The notes below the pieces were generated by a model. That model worked only from the letters and a program-made list of their open reading frames with translations. It ran no database searches and was not told where the DNA came from. This document shows, one piece after another, positions 21,741-32,090 of a DNA stretch of 64,000 nt. The stretch's first letter is position 1; each line of letters opens with the position of its first letter. A program made the position numbers and the translations under genes. The stretch is from Linum tenue (taxonomy: Eukaryota > Streptophyta > Magnoliopsida > Malpighiales > Linaceae), in assembly GCA_946122785.1 (NCBI GenBank), contig CAMGYJ010000010.1, positions 11,383,467-11,447,466 of the forward strand, read 5' to 3'.

Positions 21741-22103
21741 CACCAATCCATTAAAACTATCCAACTAATTCAATCCATTTGATCCAAATGAAAAAGTACG
21801 ATTCAGTATCTATATTTTTATATTTTACATTTTGATACCTAAAATTTATTTTTATACGAAAAATATCATTGGAAATTACGTTTTGGTATCTGAAATTTTT
21901 CATCATGAAATTTTAGTACCTAAAAACTTTTCAAAATTTACACATTGGTCCAAGATTGAGGATGTCATTTAGATTCATGGATAATCCACCAATCCATTTG
22001 ATCCAATCTATGAATCCAATCTATTTGCCACCTCCATTTAGTAGTAGTATTTCAGATAACTAGAAAAAGAGTTGTAATGTGTGTATGTATGTGTAATTTT
22101 TAC
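21741..22103. other. Intron remnant/deletion scar of the P450
   Basis: The stretch is AT-rich, with the phrases CCACCAATCCAT and CCATTTGATCCAA repeated at both ends (about 21738-21785 and 21986-22020). No P450 coding sequence is found in it. The flanking repeats suggest either an inserted element or the boundaries of a deletion. Confidence 0.5.
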
Positions 22104-22948
22104 CATAATGGTGCCATTGATGGCTTTCTCGCGGGGAATATGGCCAAACACCTCATCGTAGTAATCCCCTTTGATAGAGGATAACAGAACGTGGATGACA
22201 TCCTGATGGCGATTATCAGCAGCAGCAGCAGAGAAACCGCCTCGTGTTGGGATATCCAATTTGACAAGATGGGCTCGAAATCGGCAGCAACGCGTCGCAT
22301 AGCCTTCACGCTCCCAGCCAACCCACGGGTCCAGCTCAGGAGTGGGATGACGTCCGAGATCACAGGCAAGCCGGCCAACTTCATGAACTCTTTGATCAGC
22401 CGTCCGATCCGTTTGGTCTCCGCCTCCTCATTGATGTCCTCCTGGTCACTACTGTTGTCGTCGTCGAACACGTGCGATTTCCTGCCTGCCATTATTCTCG
22501 TTGTCACGTTCAGCGTCAGACTTTCAAACACGGCATTCATGGCCACAACCGTGCCTGCTTGGTCGTCGTCGTCGTCGTTGCCTTTGCGGATGACGGAACA
22601 GAGGTGGCTCACCAAGGAATCAACCTCCGACTGCCGGACATGCTCTGTGGCTCGGAGGCCGTCGGGGAGACGAGATGAGTCACCGCGAGCTTTCGAATGG
22701 TTCGCCAGTAGGCTCCGTACGGTGAGACCCCGAACCCTGCGTTGTCGAAGAGGAGGAACTTGCCGGTGCTTGTTCTTGGTCGGGAGGAGAGAGCCCTGTC
22801 GTGGGTGGTGAAGCATTCCTTCACCACCTTTGGATCGCTCACCATTCACCACCTTTGGATCGCTCACCACAAGCACCCGCTGCATCCCCAGCCATACCGT
22901 CAACACGGCGCCGTATTTGTCTGCCATGGCCGCCAACGCAGGTGCAAC
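22104..22948 (-). pseudogene. P450 exon 1, distal part
   Basis: It contains the helix B/C region, with KECFTTHDRALSSRP and YWRTIRKLA, and extends to IPREKAINGTIM, then a GT donor (GTAAAAATTAC). Three frames are needed because of the 25-bp duplication and two one-base shifts. Confidence 0.85.
22821..22870. repeat. 25-bp tandem duplication in P450 exon
   Basis: Two adjacent copies begin TCACCACCTTTGGATCGCTC and differ only at the last base. The extra copy shifts the P450 frame by one. Confidence 0.9.
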
Positions 22949-23265
22949 TAACAGAAGGAAAATTCATTTCCAACGGTCAGAATTCTCTACGACAACGTTT
23001 CGACACGAGACAAGGAGCTTAAGTGGAACGCCGCCGTTTCAGTGCTGCTGAAGGAGAAGCCATCTCCTCGGAACGTCACCGTTTCTTCTTTCCCTTTCAG
23101 TCGTTGTTTACTTTTGCCACAAGGCTGTCTTGTTTCCTTTCCAAGCTTCAAAACAAACAGCAAACTTGCTTGTCTTCTTCCTGTAATGCTCTGCCTATAA
23201 AGGCCAGAGATTGTAATGAAATGCTCAAGTTTTAGGGTTCAATCTCTTGTACCACTTCGTTGTTA
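22949..23265 (+). repeat. 5' LTR of copia element
   Basis: 317 bp, TAACAG...GTTGTTA. A TATA-like TATAAAGG lies near 23195-23202 in the 3' part. Confidence 0.95.
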
Positions 23266-23277
23266 TGGTATCAGAGC
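23266..23277 (+). promoter_or_regulatory. Primer binding site
   Basis: TGGTATCAGAGC directly follows the 5' LTR and is complementary to the 3' end of initiator-Met tRNA, the usual copia primer. Confidence 0.9.
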
Positions 23278-26200
23278 CCGGGATAGAACCCTAGCCGCCG
23301 CCCTTCTTCTTTTCAATGGCGGACAACCAAGCCGCTCAACAACAACAGGCAGAGCAACAAAATGTGCCTGCCCCCATTCCTCTTGACCCTCTCTCAGACC
23401 CTTTCTTTCTCCATGGCTCCGAGCAGCCTGGATCTCTTCTTGTCGCTGAAACCCTTACTGCCACAAACTATAATGACTGGAGTAGGGCGATGCTCAATGC
23501 ACTTGCTGCTAAAAAAAAAGTTGGCTTCATCAATGGTACTATTCCACAGCCAGAGGCTACAGATCCACGCCATGGCGCCTGGATTCGTAACAATGTCATG
23601 GTGCTTTCTTGGATACAACAAGCTTCTTCCTCAGAGATCCGCAAAACCATTCTCTCAAGTAAAACAGCAGCTGAAGCATGGTCTAGTCTACAAACAAGGT
23701 ATGGATCTGGTGATTTGATTCGGATTGCTGAACTGGAAGAAGCCCTTTCTACTCTGCATCAAGGTAATCGTACCATTACTGAGTACTATGGCTATGTCAT
23801 CACTCTTCGTGATGAGTTAGAGAACTACCAACCCCTTTTGCCATGTACTTGCACCCCACTAGTCACCTTGACTGTGCTGCCATGACTCGTGTCCTGCAAT
23901 ATCATGAAACCAGTTATGTGATTAAGTTCTTGCGTGGGTTAAATGACAATTATGCTACTGTTAGAGCTCAAGTACTATTTGGAGAAGAACTACCTACAAT
24001 CAACAGGGTCTTTCAACGCATGTTACAGCATGAAAGGCAGATCTATGGTACACAAACTGGTAAAATGGTTGCATCCACACAGACAGAATCCACTGCTCTT
24101 GGTTTTCAAGGAGGAAACAGAAGGGCTTCTACCAACAGCAAACCACCATACTGCACCTTTTGTAGAAGAGAGGGACACACTGAGGACATCTGTTTTCAGA
24201 AGCATGGATGGCCACCTGGCATGTCCAGACCTCAAGCCTCCACATCTGGAACTGTTATTATCTGCAACCATTGCAAAAAAAGAGGTCACTCAGAAGACAA
24301 ATGCTTTCAGAAGCATGGTTATCCAGCTAATTTTGTCCCTAGGTCCTCATCAACTGCTCCTCCCAGACCAAGACCAACAGCTGCTCTTCTCAGCACTCCA
24401 TCAAGCAATGATGAAGTAAAGCTCACTAGGTCAGATTATGACAAACTTATGAGCTTAATGTCTTCCACAAAGACACAACCCTCTTTCTCTGCTGCTGCAT
24501 ATGTGACTACACCAGGTACAACTTCTTCTCCAAATCCACCAACCCCCATATTGAATGCTTTTTCTACATACCCTCCCAAATGGATTGTTGACACAGGAGC
24601 CTCTGATCACATTGTGTGCTCCTTAGCTTACCTCCATGACCCTCAACCATTACACAATATTTTCATCACTCTTCCCACTGGTGAACAAATTCAAGCTACA
24701 CATTCAGGAACTGCCATCTGCAGTGATGACTTGCACTTACATGATGCCTTGTTTGTTCCAAACTTCACCTTCAACCTTATCTCTGTGAGCAGATTAACTT
24801 CTAAGAACTCATTGTGTTTAACCTTTCACTCCACCACTTGTCTTATACAGGATCTGAAGCAGACGAGAGTGATTGGTTCTGCTAAACTCTGCAATGGCCT
24901 TTATTACCTTGAAGCTTCCCTTTTTCCTAAGTTGATCTCAGCTGCCTCCACCTCCACCTTTGACCTATGGCATTTTCGATTAGGGCATGTCTCCCATTCC
25001 AAAATTCCCATACTCAATCAATTTTGTACCTCCATTGCTACTCTAAGAGATCAACCTTGTGATGTCTGTCATTTTGCTAAGCAAAAACGTCTCCCTTTCC
25101 CTACCAGTCAGTCTGTAACTTCTTTCCCTTTTGAACTTCTTCATGTAGACATCTGGGGTCCCAACTCTGTCCCAACTTATGATGGATACAAATACTTCTT
25201 AACTGTTGTTGATGATTACACTCGAATGACATGGATCATTCTTTTGCAACTTAAATCAGAGGCAAGACCTAAACTTATTGCCTTCTGCAATCAGATGGAA
25301 AGGCAATTCCAATCAAAAATCAAAATCATAAGAAGTGACCAGGGAAAGGAATTCCAAATGGAAGATTTCTTTCACAAAACAGGAATTGTTCATGAAATGT
25401 CCTATGTCCAAACACCACAGCAAAATAGTAAAGTAGAAAGGAAGCATCAGCACATACTTGCTGTTGCTAGAGCCCTTCAGTTCCAAGCATCCCTTCCTCC
25501 TGCTTTCTGGGGTGACTGTGTCAAACACTCAGTCTACCTAATTAATCGTGTTCCAACTCCCATTCTCTCAAACCAAACTCCCTTTCAAAAGCTTCACAAC
25601 AAACAGCCAGACTTAACCGATCTAAAGGTTTTGGCTGCCTGTGTTATGCCACTACACTAGCCAGCCACAGAACCAAATTTCAACCCAGGGCAAGAAAAGC
25701 TATCTTCATTGGTTATGCCCCTGGGATTAAAGGTTACAAACTGTATGACATCACCTCCCATGAGGTTTTCTTGTCTAGAGAAGTGATTTTCTATGAGTCA
25801 TATTTCCCATACAAAAATTCCTCCCTGATCATGATTCTAGTCCTCATCCAGATTTCCTCTTCCCAACCCCAAATCCAAACAACAGCATCATTCATGATCC
25901 CTCACCATCTTCTCGTTTATCACCTCCATCTCCTCCACCAGCTGCAGACTCTCCTACTGCTACACCCCATCCAGATAACACCCCTTCCCCACCTACCAGC
26001 CCACTGCCTTCTCCACCCACCTCTCCATTTGTTCCATCACCACCACCTTCCCCACCAATCCAACCAGTAAGACGTTCAGACAGACAATCCAAACCCCCTC
26101 CCCATCTTGTCCAACATTACCATTGTTATTTATCACAGGGTCCAAGCAGAACCAGTCACTCAAGTCTGCAACAGAACCAAGATTCAAGGTATTCTTTCCC

Positions 26201-26323
26201 TTCCTTCCTGTCATATGACAAACTTTCACCTGCTCACAAAAAATTTCTTCTCAACATTTCAAGTCACCATGAACCTCAATCTTACCAAGAGGCTTCACAA
26301 CATGAGATCTGGAACAGTGCAAT

Positions 26324-27708
26324 TGACACGCCAAAACACAACACCAAACTGCGACCAAGTGTAATCGCAGTCCGGGAATGCAGTAACAGGCAAGTTTAAT
26401 TATCAACCCGGGGTCTAGATCTACTGCTTACTCCGTGATTCTCTATTATCTAGCAAACTAATTCGAGTGAGTGTTGTTTAAAGCAAAAGCAGTAAGAAAG
26501 CAGGAAATGGTTCGGTTTTCAAAAGCAGGTAAGAGTCACTCGGGATTGAGTCCCCCTAGCCCCTTAGTTAGGTTCAATTGCAATTCCCTGGGTTGATTTA
26601 CTGTTGATTAGACTGCGGAAGATCCGACAGTAGCTTGGAATCTCTTAAGCTGACCAAGCCCTCTCAGTCTAACTACCCGGCAGACGACTAGTCTTCACCA
26701 GGATAGAAAGCTGAGGCTATGAACACAGAACTCCACTACTGGCGTTAAGAACACCAGTACAAAGCAGTAAACTGGCTAACTCTCGTATAGCCAATCTCCT
26801 ACTATCGAATGAAGAAGCTCTAACAACCTAATCAGATTCTCTCTATCTCAGGTTGAAGCAGAAATTGAAACAAGCTGATCAGACCCAATTCAATTCATGA
26901 AACATGCATCATTCGATTAAAATCTAACAATAATATCATCCCAAGTCATTACAATCAAATCCCTAACACAAGGAACTAGGGTTCTTCATACCCAAGTGAG
27001 AGAAAGGTTCTACTCCATAGAGAGAGAAAGGAAAACAGAAATCAGAGTAGCCATACTCATAAAGATGAGGAAAATCTGCTCTGGGATGTCAATCTTCACT
27101 CCTAGGGACGCAATCTGGGCTTCAATGATGAGAAAACTCCACTCAAATCTCCTAGGGTTTGTTCTTCGCTCTTTCTCTCTCTAAAACTCTGTTTTTGCCC
27201 AGAAAATCGAATTCCCTCTCCTTGGCTCGAATCTGCCTTCAAAAACCCGACTCTGGGCGAATTACGGGCAGAATTACGGCCGTAATCACTTCCTGCCCGT
27301 AATTTGCACCAAAACGCGCGTTTCACTTAAGCTGGCAGAGGAGAAGTTACGGCCGTAATTTCCCAATTACTGCCAGTAATCTGGGAATTACGGCCGTAAT
27401 TCCTGGGGGTCTTGCCCGTAATTTCACCACCGAGAAGAATTGCTGGGGGAATGCGCGGCCAATTAATTACGGGCATGCCCTGCTAAATTACGGCCGTAAT
27501 TCTGCAAGGGCTGCCCGTAATTCACTCTGTGACACGCCAATTGACCTCCAAATGACCCGAAACTTGCGCCTTTGCTCCTCTTTACTTGCTAGGACCTGAA
27601 ATACGACAAAACAACACAACCTAGCGTAAAATAGGCCAAGGAACAATCAATTCGAGCCAAAATGGACAGGAAATCAGAGTGAAAACACGTGCAAATACGA
27701 TGCTATCA
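26324..27708 (-). mobile_element. Solo LTR of an Athila-like gypsy element, nested in copia pol
   Basis: 1,385 bp, TGACACGCC...GCTATCA on the + strand, flanked by the 5-bp duplication GCAAT (26319-26323 and 27709-27713). It is nearly the same as the LTR at 40714-42097. No internal sequence remains, so LTR-LTR recombination has removed the element. Orientation is inferred from the full element, where this LTR reads TGATAGCATCG on the - strand. It contains three palindromic modules. Confidence 0.95.
27260..27523. repeat. Three palindromic ATTACGGCCGTAAT modules in the solo LTR
   Basis: Each module has outer arms ATTACGGGCA and TGCCCGTAAT around a central perfect palindrome, ATTACGGCCGTAAT. Modules lie at about 27260-27304, 27347-27424 (a longer variant with two centres) and 27466-27523. 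Confidence 0.85.
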
Positions 27709-29207
27709 GCAATGCAGCTTGAAATTCAAGCTTTACTCAAAAACCATACCTGGGATGTGGTCAGTTTACCTAAAGGGGTGAAACCTATCAGCAACAAATG
27801 GATCTACAAGGATAAATTCCTCTCTGATGGTTCTTTGGAGAGACACAAGGCAAGACTTGTTGCCAAAGGCAACACTCAACAAGAGGGCATTGATTATCAG
27901 GACACTTTTGCTCCTGTAATCAAAATGACCACTGTCAGAACCTTTCTTGCAATTGCTGCCATGAGAAATTGGCATGTTCACCAACTAGATGTGAACAATG
28001 CATTTCTCCATGGAGATTTGCAAGAAGAGGTTTATATGACCCTACCAAAAGGGTATACTCCCCTCCTGGTATTCCAACCCAGTCTGCAAACTGAAAAAAT
28101 CTTTATATGGCTTAAAACAAGCATCCAGACAATGGTTTTCCAAATTGACTGACAAATTGGGACAGGTTGGTTACACACAGAGTCAAGCAGACCATTCACT
28201 GTTTTTCAAGGTCACAGACACTAGCTATACTTGCATTCTGATCTATGTGGATGATCTAGTTCTGGGGGGCAATGATATTGATGAGATTCAATCATTAAAA
28301 GAGATTCTGCACAAGGAATTCAGCATCAAAGACATGGGAGATTTGAAATTCTTCCTTGGCATTGAAGTGGCTCGAAGCAAATCTGGAATTCACATCAGTC
28401 AAAGGAAATACACTCTGGAAATTTTAGAGGAAGCACATGTCTTGGATACAAAACCTGTGACTACACCTATGGACTACAAACTCCACCTCAGCAATGGACC
28501 AGATACAGCATTTGAAGACCCTGAACTCTACAGAACACTTGTAGGGAAGTTGATCTACCTCACTACAACACGCCCTGACATCAGTTTTGCCACACAGCAA
28601 CTGAGTCAGTTCATGTCTTCACCAACAATTACCCACTACAAAGCTGTTCTTCGTGTTCTAAGGTACCTGAAGTCTGCACCTGCAACTGGTCTCTTCTTTC
28701 CCTCAACAGGCACATTTCAACTCAAGGCCTTTGCTGACTCCGATTGGGCAGCGTGTGTTGACACCAGAAGATCGACTACTGGTTTTTGCATCTATGTTGG
28801 TGACTCTTTAATCTCCTGGAAAAGTAAAAAGCAAAGAACAGTCTCCAGATCATCATGTGAGGCAGAATACAGGGCCCTCGCCCAAACGGCTTGTGAAATA
28901 CAGTGGCTGCAATACCTTCTGGCCGATTTCCAAGCCTCTTCTTCAGCTCCAGCAACTCTGTATTGCGACAACCAGAGCGCCATTCACATTGCCAAAAACC
29001 CCACCTTCCACGAAAGAACCAAACACATCGAACTGGACTGCCACTTTGTTCGAAAGAAGACACAATCAGGGACTCTGAAGCTTCTTCATATCTCCTCAGC
29101 TCACCAATTGGCGGATTTGTTCACAAAACCCCTGTCTCCCGCTCCATTTCAGACACTGCTCTCCAAGCTTGGTGTGCGCAATCTTTGCCCACCAGCTTGC
29201 GGGGGGG

Positions 29208-29524
29208 TAACAGAAGGAAAATTCATTTCCAACGGTCAGAATTCTCTACGACAACGTTTCGACACGAGACAAGGAGCTTAAGTGGAACGCCGCCGTTTCA
29301 GTGCTGCTGAAGGAGAAGCCATCTCCTCGGAACGTCACCGTTTCTTCTTTCCCTTTCAGTCGTTGTTTACTTTTGCCACAAGGCTGTCTTGTTTCCTTTC
29401 CAAGCTTCAAAACAAACAGCAAACTTGCTTGTCTTCTTCCTGTAATGCTCTGCCTATAAAGGCCAGAGATTGTAATGAAATGCTCAAGTTTTAGGGTTCA
29501 ATCTCTTGTACCACTTCGTTGTTA
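29208..29524 (+). repeat. 3' LTR of copia element
   Basis: It appears identical to the 5' LTR in sequence and length, implying a very recent insertion. Confidence 0.95.
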
Positions 29525-29745
29525 GCAACTGCCGGTTTGCTGCCCAGGGTCAGCAGATGGAGGTGGCCTATGATCGGCAATGCACCCGGCGGCTCGGGAG
29601 CGAAACGACGACGACGAGGTCCCTCACCATTCTCCTGAACACCGACGACTCTACTGTAGCAGCTGTGCAAGTAGGAAAGGAACGCTACCCAAAGTAGTGC
29701 GCCTGCTGCGAGTGCTACATAATATGAAGACGATATTATTTCCAT
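29525..29745 (-). pseudogene. P450 exon 1, proximal part (anchor and hinge)
   Basis: About 73 codons from the ATG to the insertion site. Pieces separated by the insertion read into each other through the duplicated GCAAC. Confidence 0.88.
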
Positions 29746-29939
29746 ATCTACGTACTCACTTCTTCCTTGTTTCACCTTCTTCTTTTTTCCCCCTTCTGTC
29801 CTTATGTTGCTCTCAAGGGATGATCGATGATAATTTGCTGATAGATAGTACTCGCGCGGTTTATATATATATACACACACGTACATGGAGTGCATGCATG
29901 CGTCCTTGCAAAATCGTAACATTTGGACTTTGAAGTGGT

Positions 29940-30384
29940 CAGGGGCGGAGACAGTGTCTTAGAAGGGTGTGCCGTGGCACACCCTTGGATCGGAGCTAGA
30001 ACATCAAAAAATAGGGGTATTAGTTTATGCTATAGCTAGGATTTGAACGTGGAACCTTCTTACTATTAGCTTTGACATTTTCGACTAAACCACAATTACT
30101 TACATGATACACTAATACGTTTTATTGCATATATATAATTTACCGTTTATAAACTACGTGAAGAACACTCTTCGGAGTCGAATGAGTGATGATATCATGA
30201 ATGATTTTTTGGTAGGATACATTGAGAGCGACATTCGTGATAGTCTGGATGATGAATGTATTTTACAGACTTTTCAAAATATGAGAACCCGTCGTGGGTC
30301 ACTATAAAAAATTGATAGTCATTTACTCATTTTAATTTTTTTTAAATTGGCACCCCCTTACCCAAAATCCTGGCTACGCCACTG
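29940..30384 (+). mobile_element. hAT deletion derivative (445 bp)
   Basis: The ends CAGGGGCGGAG and CTACGCCACTG are imperfect TIRs. They are flanked by an exact 8-bp duplication, GAAGTGGT (29932-29939 and 30385-30392), the hAT hallmark. The interior retains the 3' end of a transposase. It is inserted in the first of the three upstream repeats of the P450. Confidence 0.93.
30140..30307 (+). pseudogene. hAT transposase C-terminus (dimerisation region), fragment
   Basis: About 50 codons ending SRMSDDIMNDFLVGYIESDI and then QNMRTRRGSL before the stop. This is the C-terminal tail typical of plant TTF-type/MYM-like hAT proteins. All upstream domains are missing. The transposase would bind TIRs and cut and paste hAT DNA; this fragment cannot. 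Confidence 0.75.
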
Positions 30385-31009
30385 GAAGTGGTCGTGGTCA
30401 TACTGCTCTATAATATTTGGTCGCTGATATTAGGATCTATCGACCAAGTCATTTCCTTGGCCTATACCTAATCATTATTAATAGAGTACTGACATGAAAA
30501 ATTTAACTTTTGCAAGACTTTGATAAAAAAAAAAAAATTATAACTCCATCCATATAAATAACAATACTCATTGTATATCATAATACTACTTGTATTACCC
30601 ATCCACTAATACAACCAAGATAAAAGATAAATATAGACGTGTAAAACGACTATATCAAACTACTCATAGTAATCGTGGCGTTTATATATATATGGAGTGC
30701 ATGCATGCGTCCTTTGGCGAACGTTGGGTTTAGTGTCTTGTTCCCTATTCCAATCCTTGCAAAATCGTATCATTCGGACTTGCAAGTGGTCCTGCTCAGA
30801 CTGCTATATAATATTTTTGATGAACTAGTCTGCTCTAAATTTTGAGTTGTCTTTTGGTGGGTTTACAATTACATAGCATAATAGCCGTATGCACGCATCT
30901 TTGTCCTCTTGCCTTTTTCTCTAGTGTTCGACATTCATGTCCTTGCAAAATCGTATAATTTGGGCATTGAAGTGGTCATGATCCTGAGATTGCTCTATAA
31001 CACGCCGGC

Positions 31010-32090
31010 CCATCCAATATAATATGCCATCGGGGTAGATTTGAAATTCCTAAATGGAATTAGGGTTTCACGGAAGAAAGAGAAGAGCTGTGGAGGAAGA
31101 AGATAAGATCGAGTAGGATAATTGGAAGAGGAGGTTCAATGTCAGCTCTGGACTCAGTGGTCCTTCATTTATATTCAACGGTTATCCGCTAACCTCTATA
31201 CAAAACCACCAGTCACAAGGCGACAGGTGGCTAAGACCACTGATAAACAATAACGAATTGGTTTAATGAAAAACGACTGTGTGATAAGAAAGTTGTACAA
31301 ATATATACGCAAAAGAATTCCACAATTTCCAAACCATTCCACTTCAGTCCCTCTCGTTCTTCAGTGATCTGCATCTGCAAGTTTAGCAGTTCTTCAGTTG
31401 TAGCAGAGTATGGTCCTGCTTCTCCAATAACCAGTGCAGGACCAGGAGGTGTTCTTCACACACCCCCTCAAGCTGGCAAGTACACATGGTGTACTTCCAA
31501 CTTGCTAAATAAGAATATGAATCTCTCATATGCAAGACCTTTAGTGAACAGGTCTGCGAATTGCACATCAGTTCTTACATGCTTCAATGCAATCAATCCA
31601 TATTTCAATCTCTTCCTTGTGACATGACAATCCACATCAATATGTTTTCTTCGTTTATGGAAAACTGAATTTTCCGCAATATGAATAGCAGATTATTGAT
31701 TGTCACAATATAATGTCATGGGTCTGGATGACTACAAAAGAAGAACTCAAGCATTACCTTGCGCCATTGAACTTCATCACAGCACAATTGTGCCAAAGTT
31801 CTGTATTCTGCTCCAGAAGAAGACCTGGATACTTTCGTTTGCTTCTTGCTTTTTTAGGTAACCAAGGAAGATCCAAGGAAGGTGCAGTATCTAATGACTG
31901 ATCTTCTTGTATCAGGGCAAGTATCCAGTGTCATTCTCAAAACTGAAAGTGAAGGACAGGAGATGTGGATGAGAATGAAGAGAAGTTATAGTGAGCGACT
32001 TAATAGAGGAAAGAAACGACCAGATTGTGGAGAGAATGATCTCGATGTACTAAATTCACACCAACATGTTGTTGATCTTTCCTAATGCAA
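31010..32090 (-). pseudogene. Copia 3' remnant: RNase H tail and LTR, minus strand
   Basis: Reading the minus strand from about 32000 to 31480, several frames give copia RNase H. Visible pieces are KVSRSSSGAEYRTLAQLCCD, a catalytic-region YCDNQ-SAIHIAENSVFHKR and ADLFTKGLA. A polypurine tract (GCTTGAGGGGGTG) follows near 31470, and then LTR-like sequence starting TGTGAAGAACACC continues to about 31010. The 5' part is gone. It is a different copia family from the two others in the window. Confidence 0.75.

Larger units (their letters stand above)
23316..29206 (+). pseudogene. Copia gag-pol, interrupted by a solo LTR and four one-base shifts
   Basis: Gag starts MADNQAAQQQQ and has the copia gag core (ATNYNDWSRAMLNALAAKKK). 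Two CCHC knuckles follow: CTFCRREGHTEDIC and CNHCKKRGHSEDKC. The protease site is WIVDTGASDH. Then come the pre-integrase LWHFRLGHVSHSKI, the integrase core (DIWGPN, IIRSDQGKEFQ, NSKVERKHQH), RT from 27679 with [13 protein letters not shown] and IYVDDLVLGG, and RNase H with SSCEAEYRALAQTACEIQWL to ADLFTKPL. Shifts near 23830, 25635 and 28080 fit loss of single bases. The solo LTR interrupts the N-terminal part of RT. Without these, the protein would be complete, in keeping with the element's youth. A proline-rich linker is read around 25770-26070. Confidence 0.9.
22949..29524 (+). mobile_element. Young Ty1/copia element with non-canonical TA...TA LTR ends
   Basis: Two 317-bp LTRs appear identical by eye. 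A 5-bp duplication, GCAAC, lies at 22944-22948 and 29525-29529. The LTR edges, fixed by comparing both copies and the duplication, are TAACAG...GTTGTTA rather than TG...CA. A tRNA-Met primer site (TGGTATCAGAGC) follows the first LTR and a G-rich tract (GGGGGGG) precedes the second. The order gag-PR-IN-RT-RH is copia. The element sits in P450 exon 1 and carries its own nested solo LTR. Confidence 0.95.
21370..29745 (-). pseudogene. Cytochrome P450, CYP82-like, split by a copia element and missing its middle
   Basis: On the minus strand the start codon is at 29745. The protein begins MEIISSSYYVALAAGALLWV, an N-terminal membrane anchor, followed by the proline-rich hinge PEPPGALPIIGHLHLL. It resumes at 22948 with AAMADKYGAVLTVWLG, in frame across the insertion, then SSRPRTSTGKFLLFDNAGF and VSPYGAYWRTIRKLA, as in CYP82 enzymes (specialised-metabolism monooxygenases anchored in the ER). 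The C-terminal piece carries PERF and the haem-binding EYAPFGKGRRACPGVPMANQ. The I-helix and ExxR K-helix are absent between 21740 and 22100. There is also a 25-bp tandem duplication at 22821-22870 and other one-base shifts. No functional enzyme can be made. CYP82 is the best family guess; the subfamily is not assignable. Confidence 0.88.
29895..31005 (-). repeat. Three tandem diverged copies of the P450 upstream segment
   Basis: The phrase TTGCAAAATCGTA followed by a GGAC- or GGGC-type spacer, AAGTGGTC and CTCTATAA or CTATATAATATT occurs near 29907, 30757 and 30949. Two copies are also preceded by GCATGCATGCGTCC. They lie upstream of the P450 start and may be duplicated promoter sequence or remnants of former tandem P450 copies. 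Confidence 0.6.

Noticed and set aside
22191..22811. 206-codon + strand open frame
   Set aside because: Antisense shadow of the P450 exon; no family features on this strand.
25771..26070. 99-codon Leu/His/Pro-rich frame
   Set aside because: Alternative frame of the proline-rich linker in copia pol.
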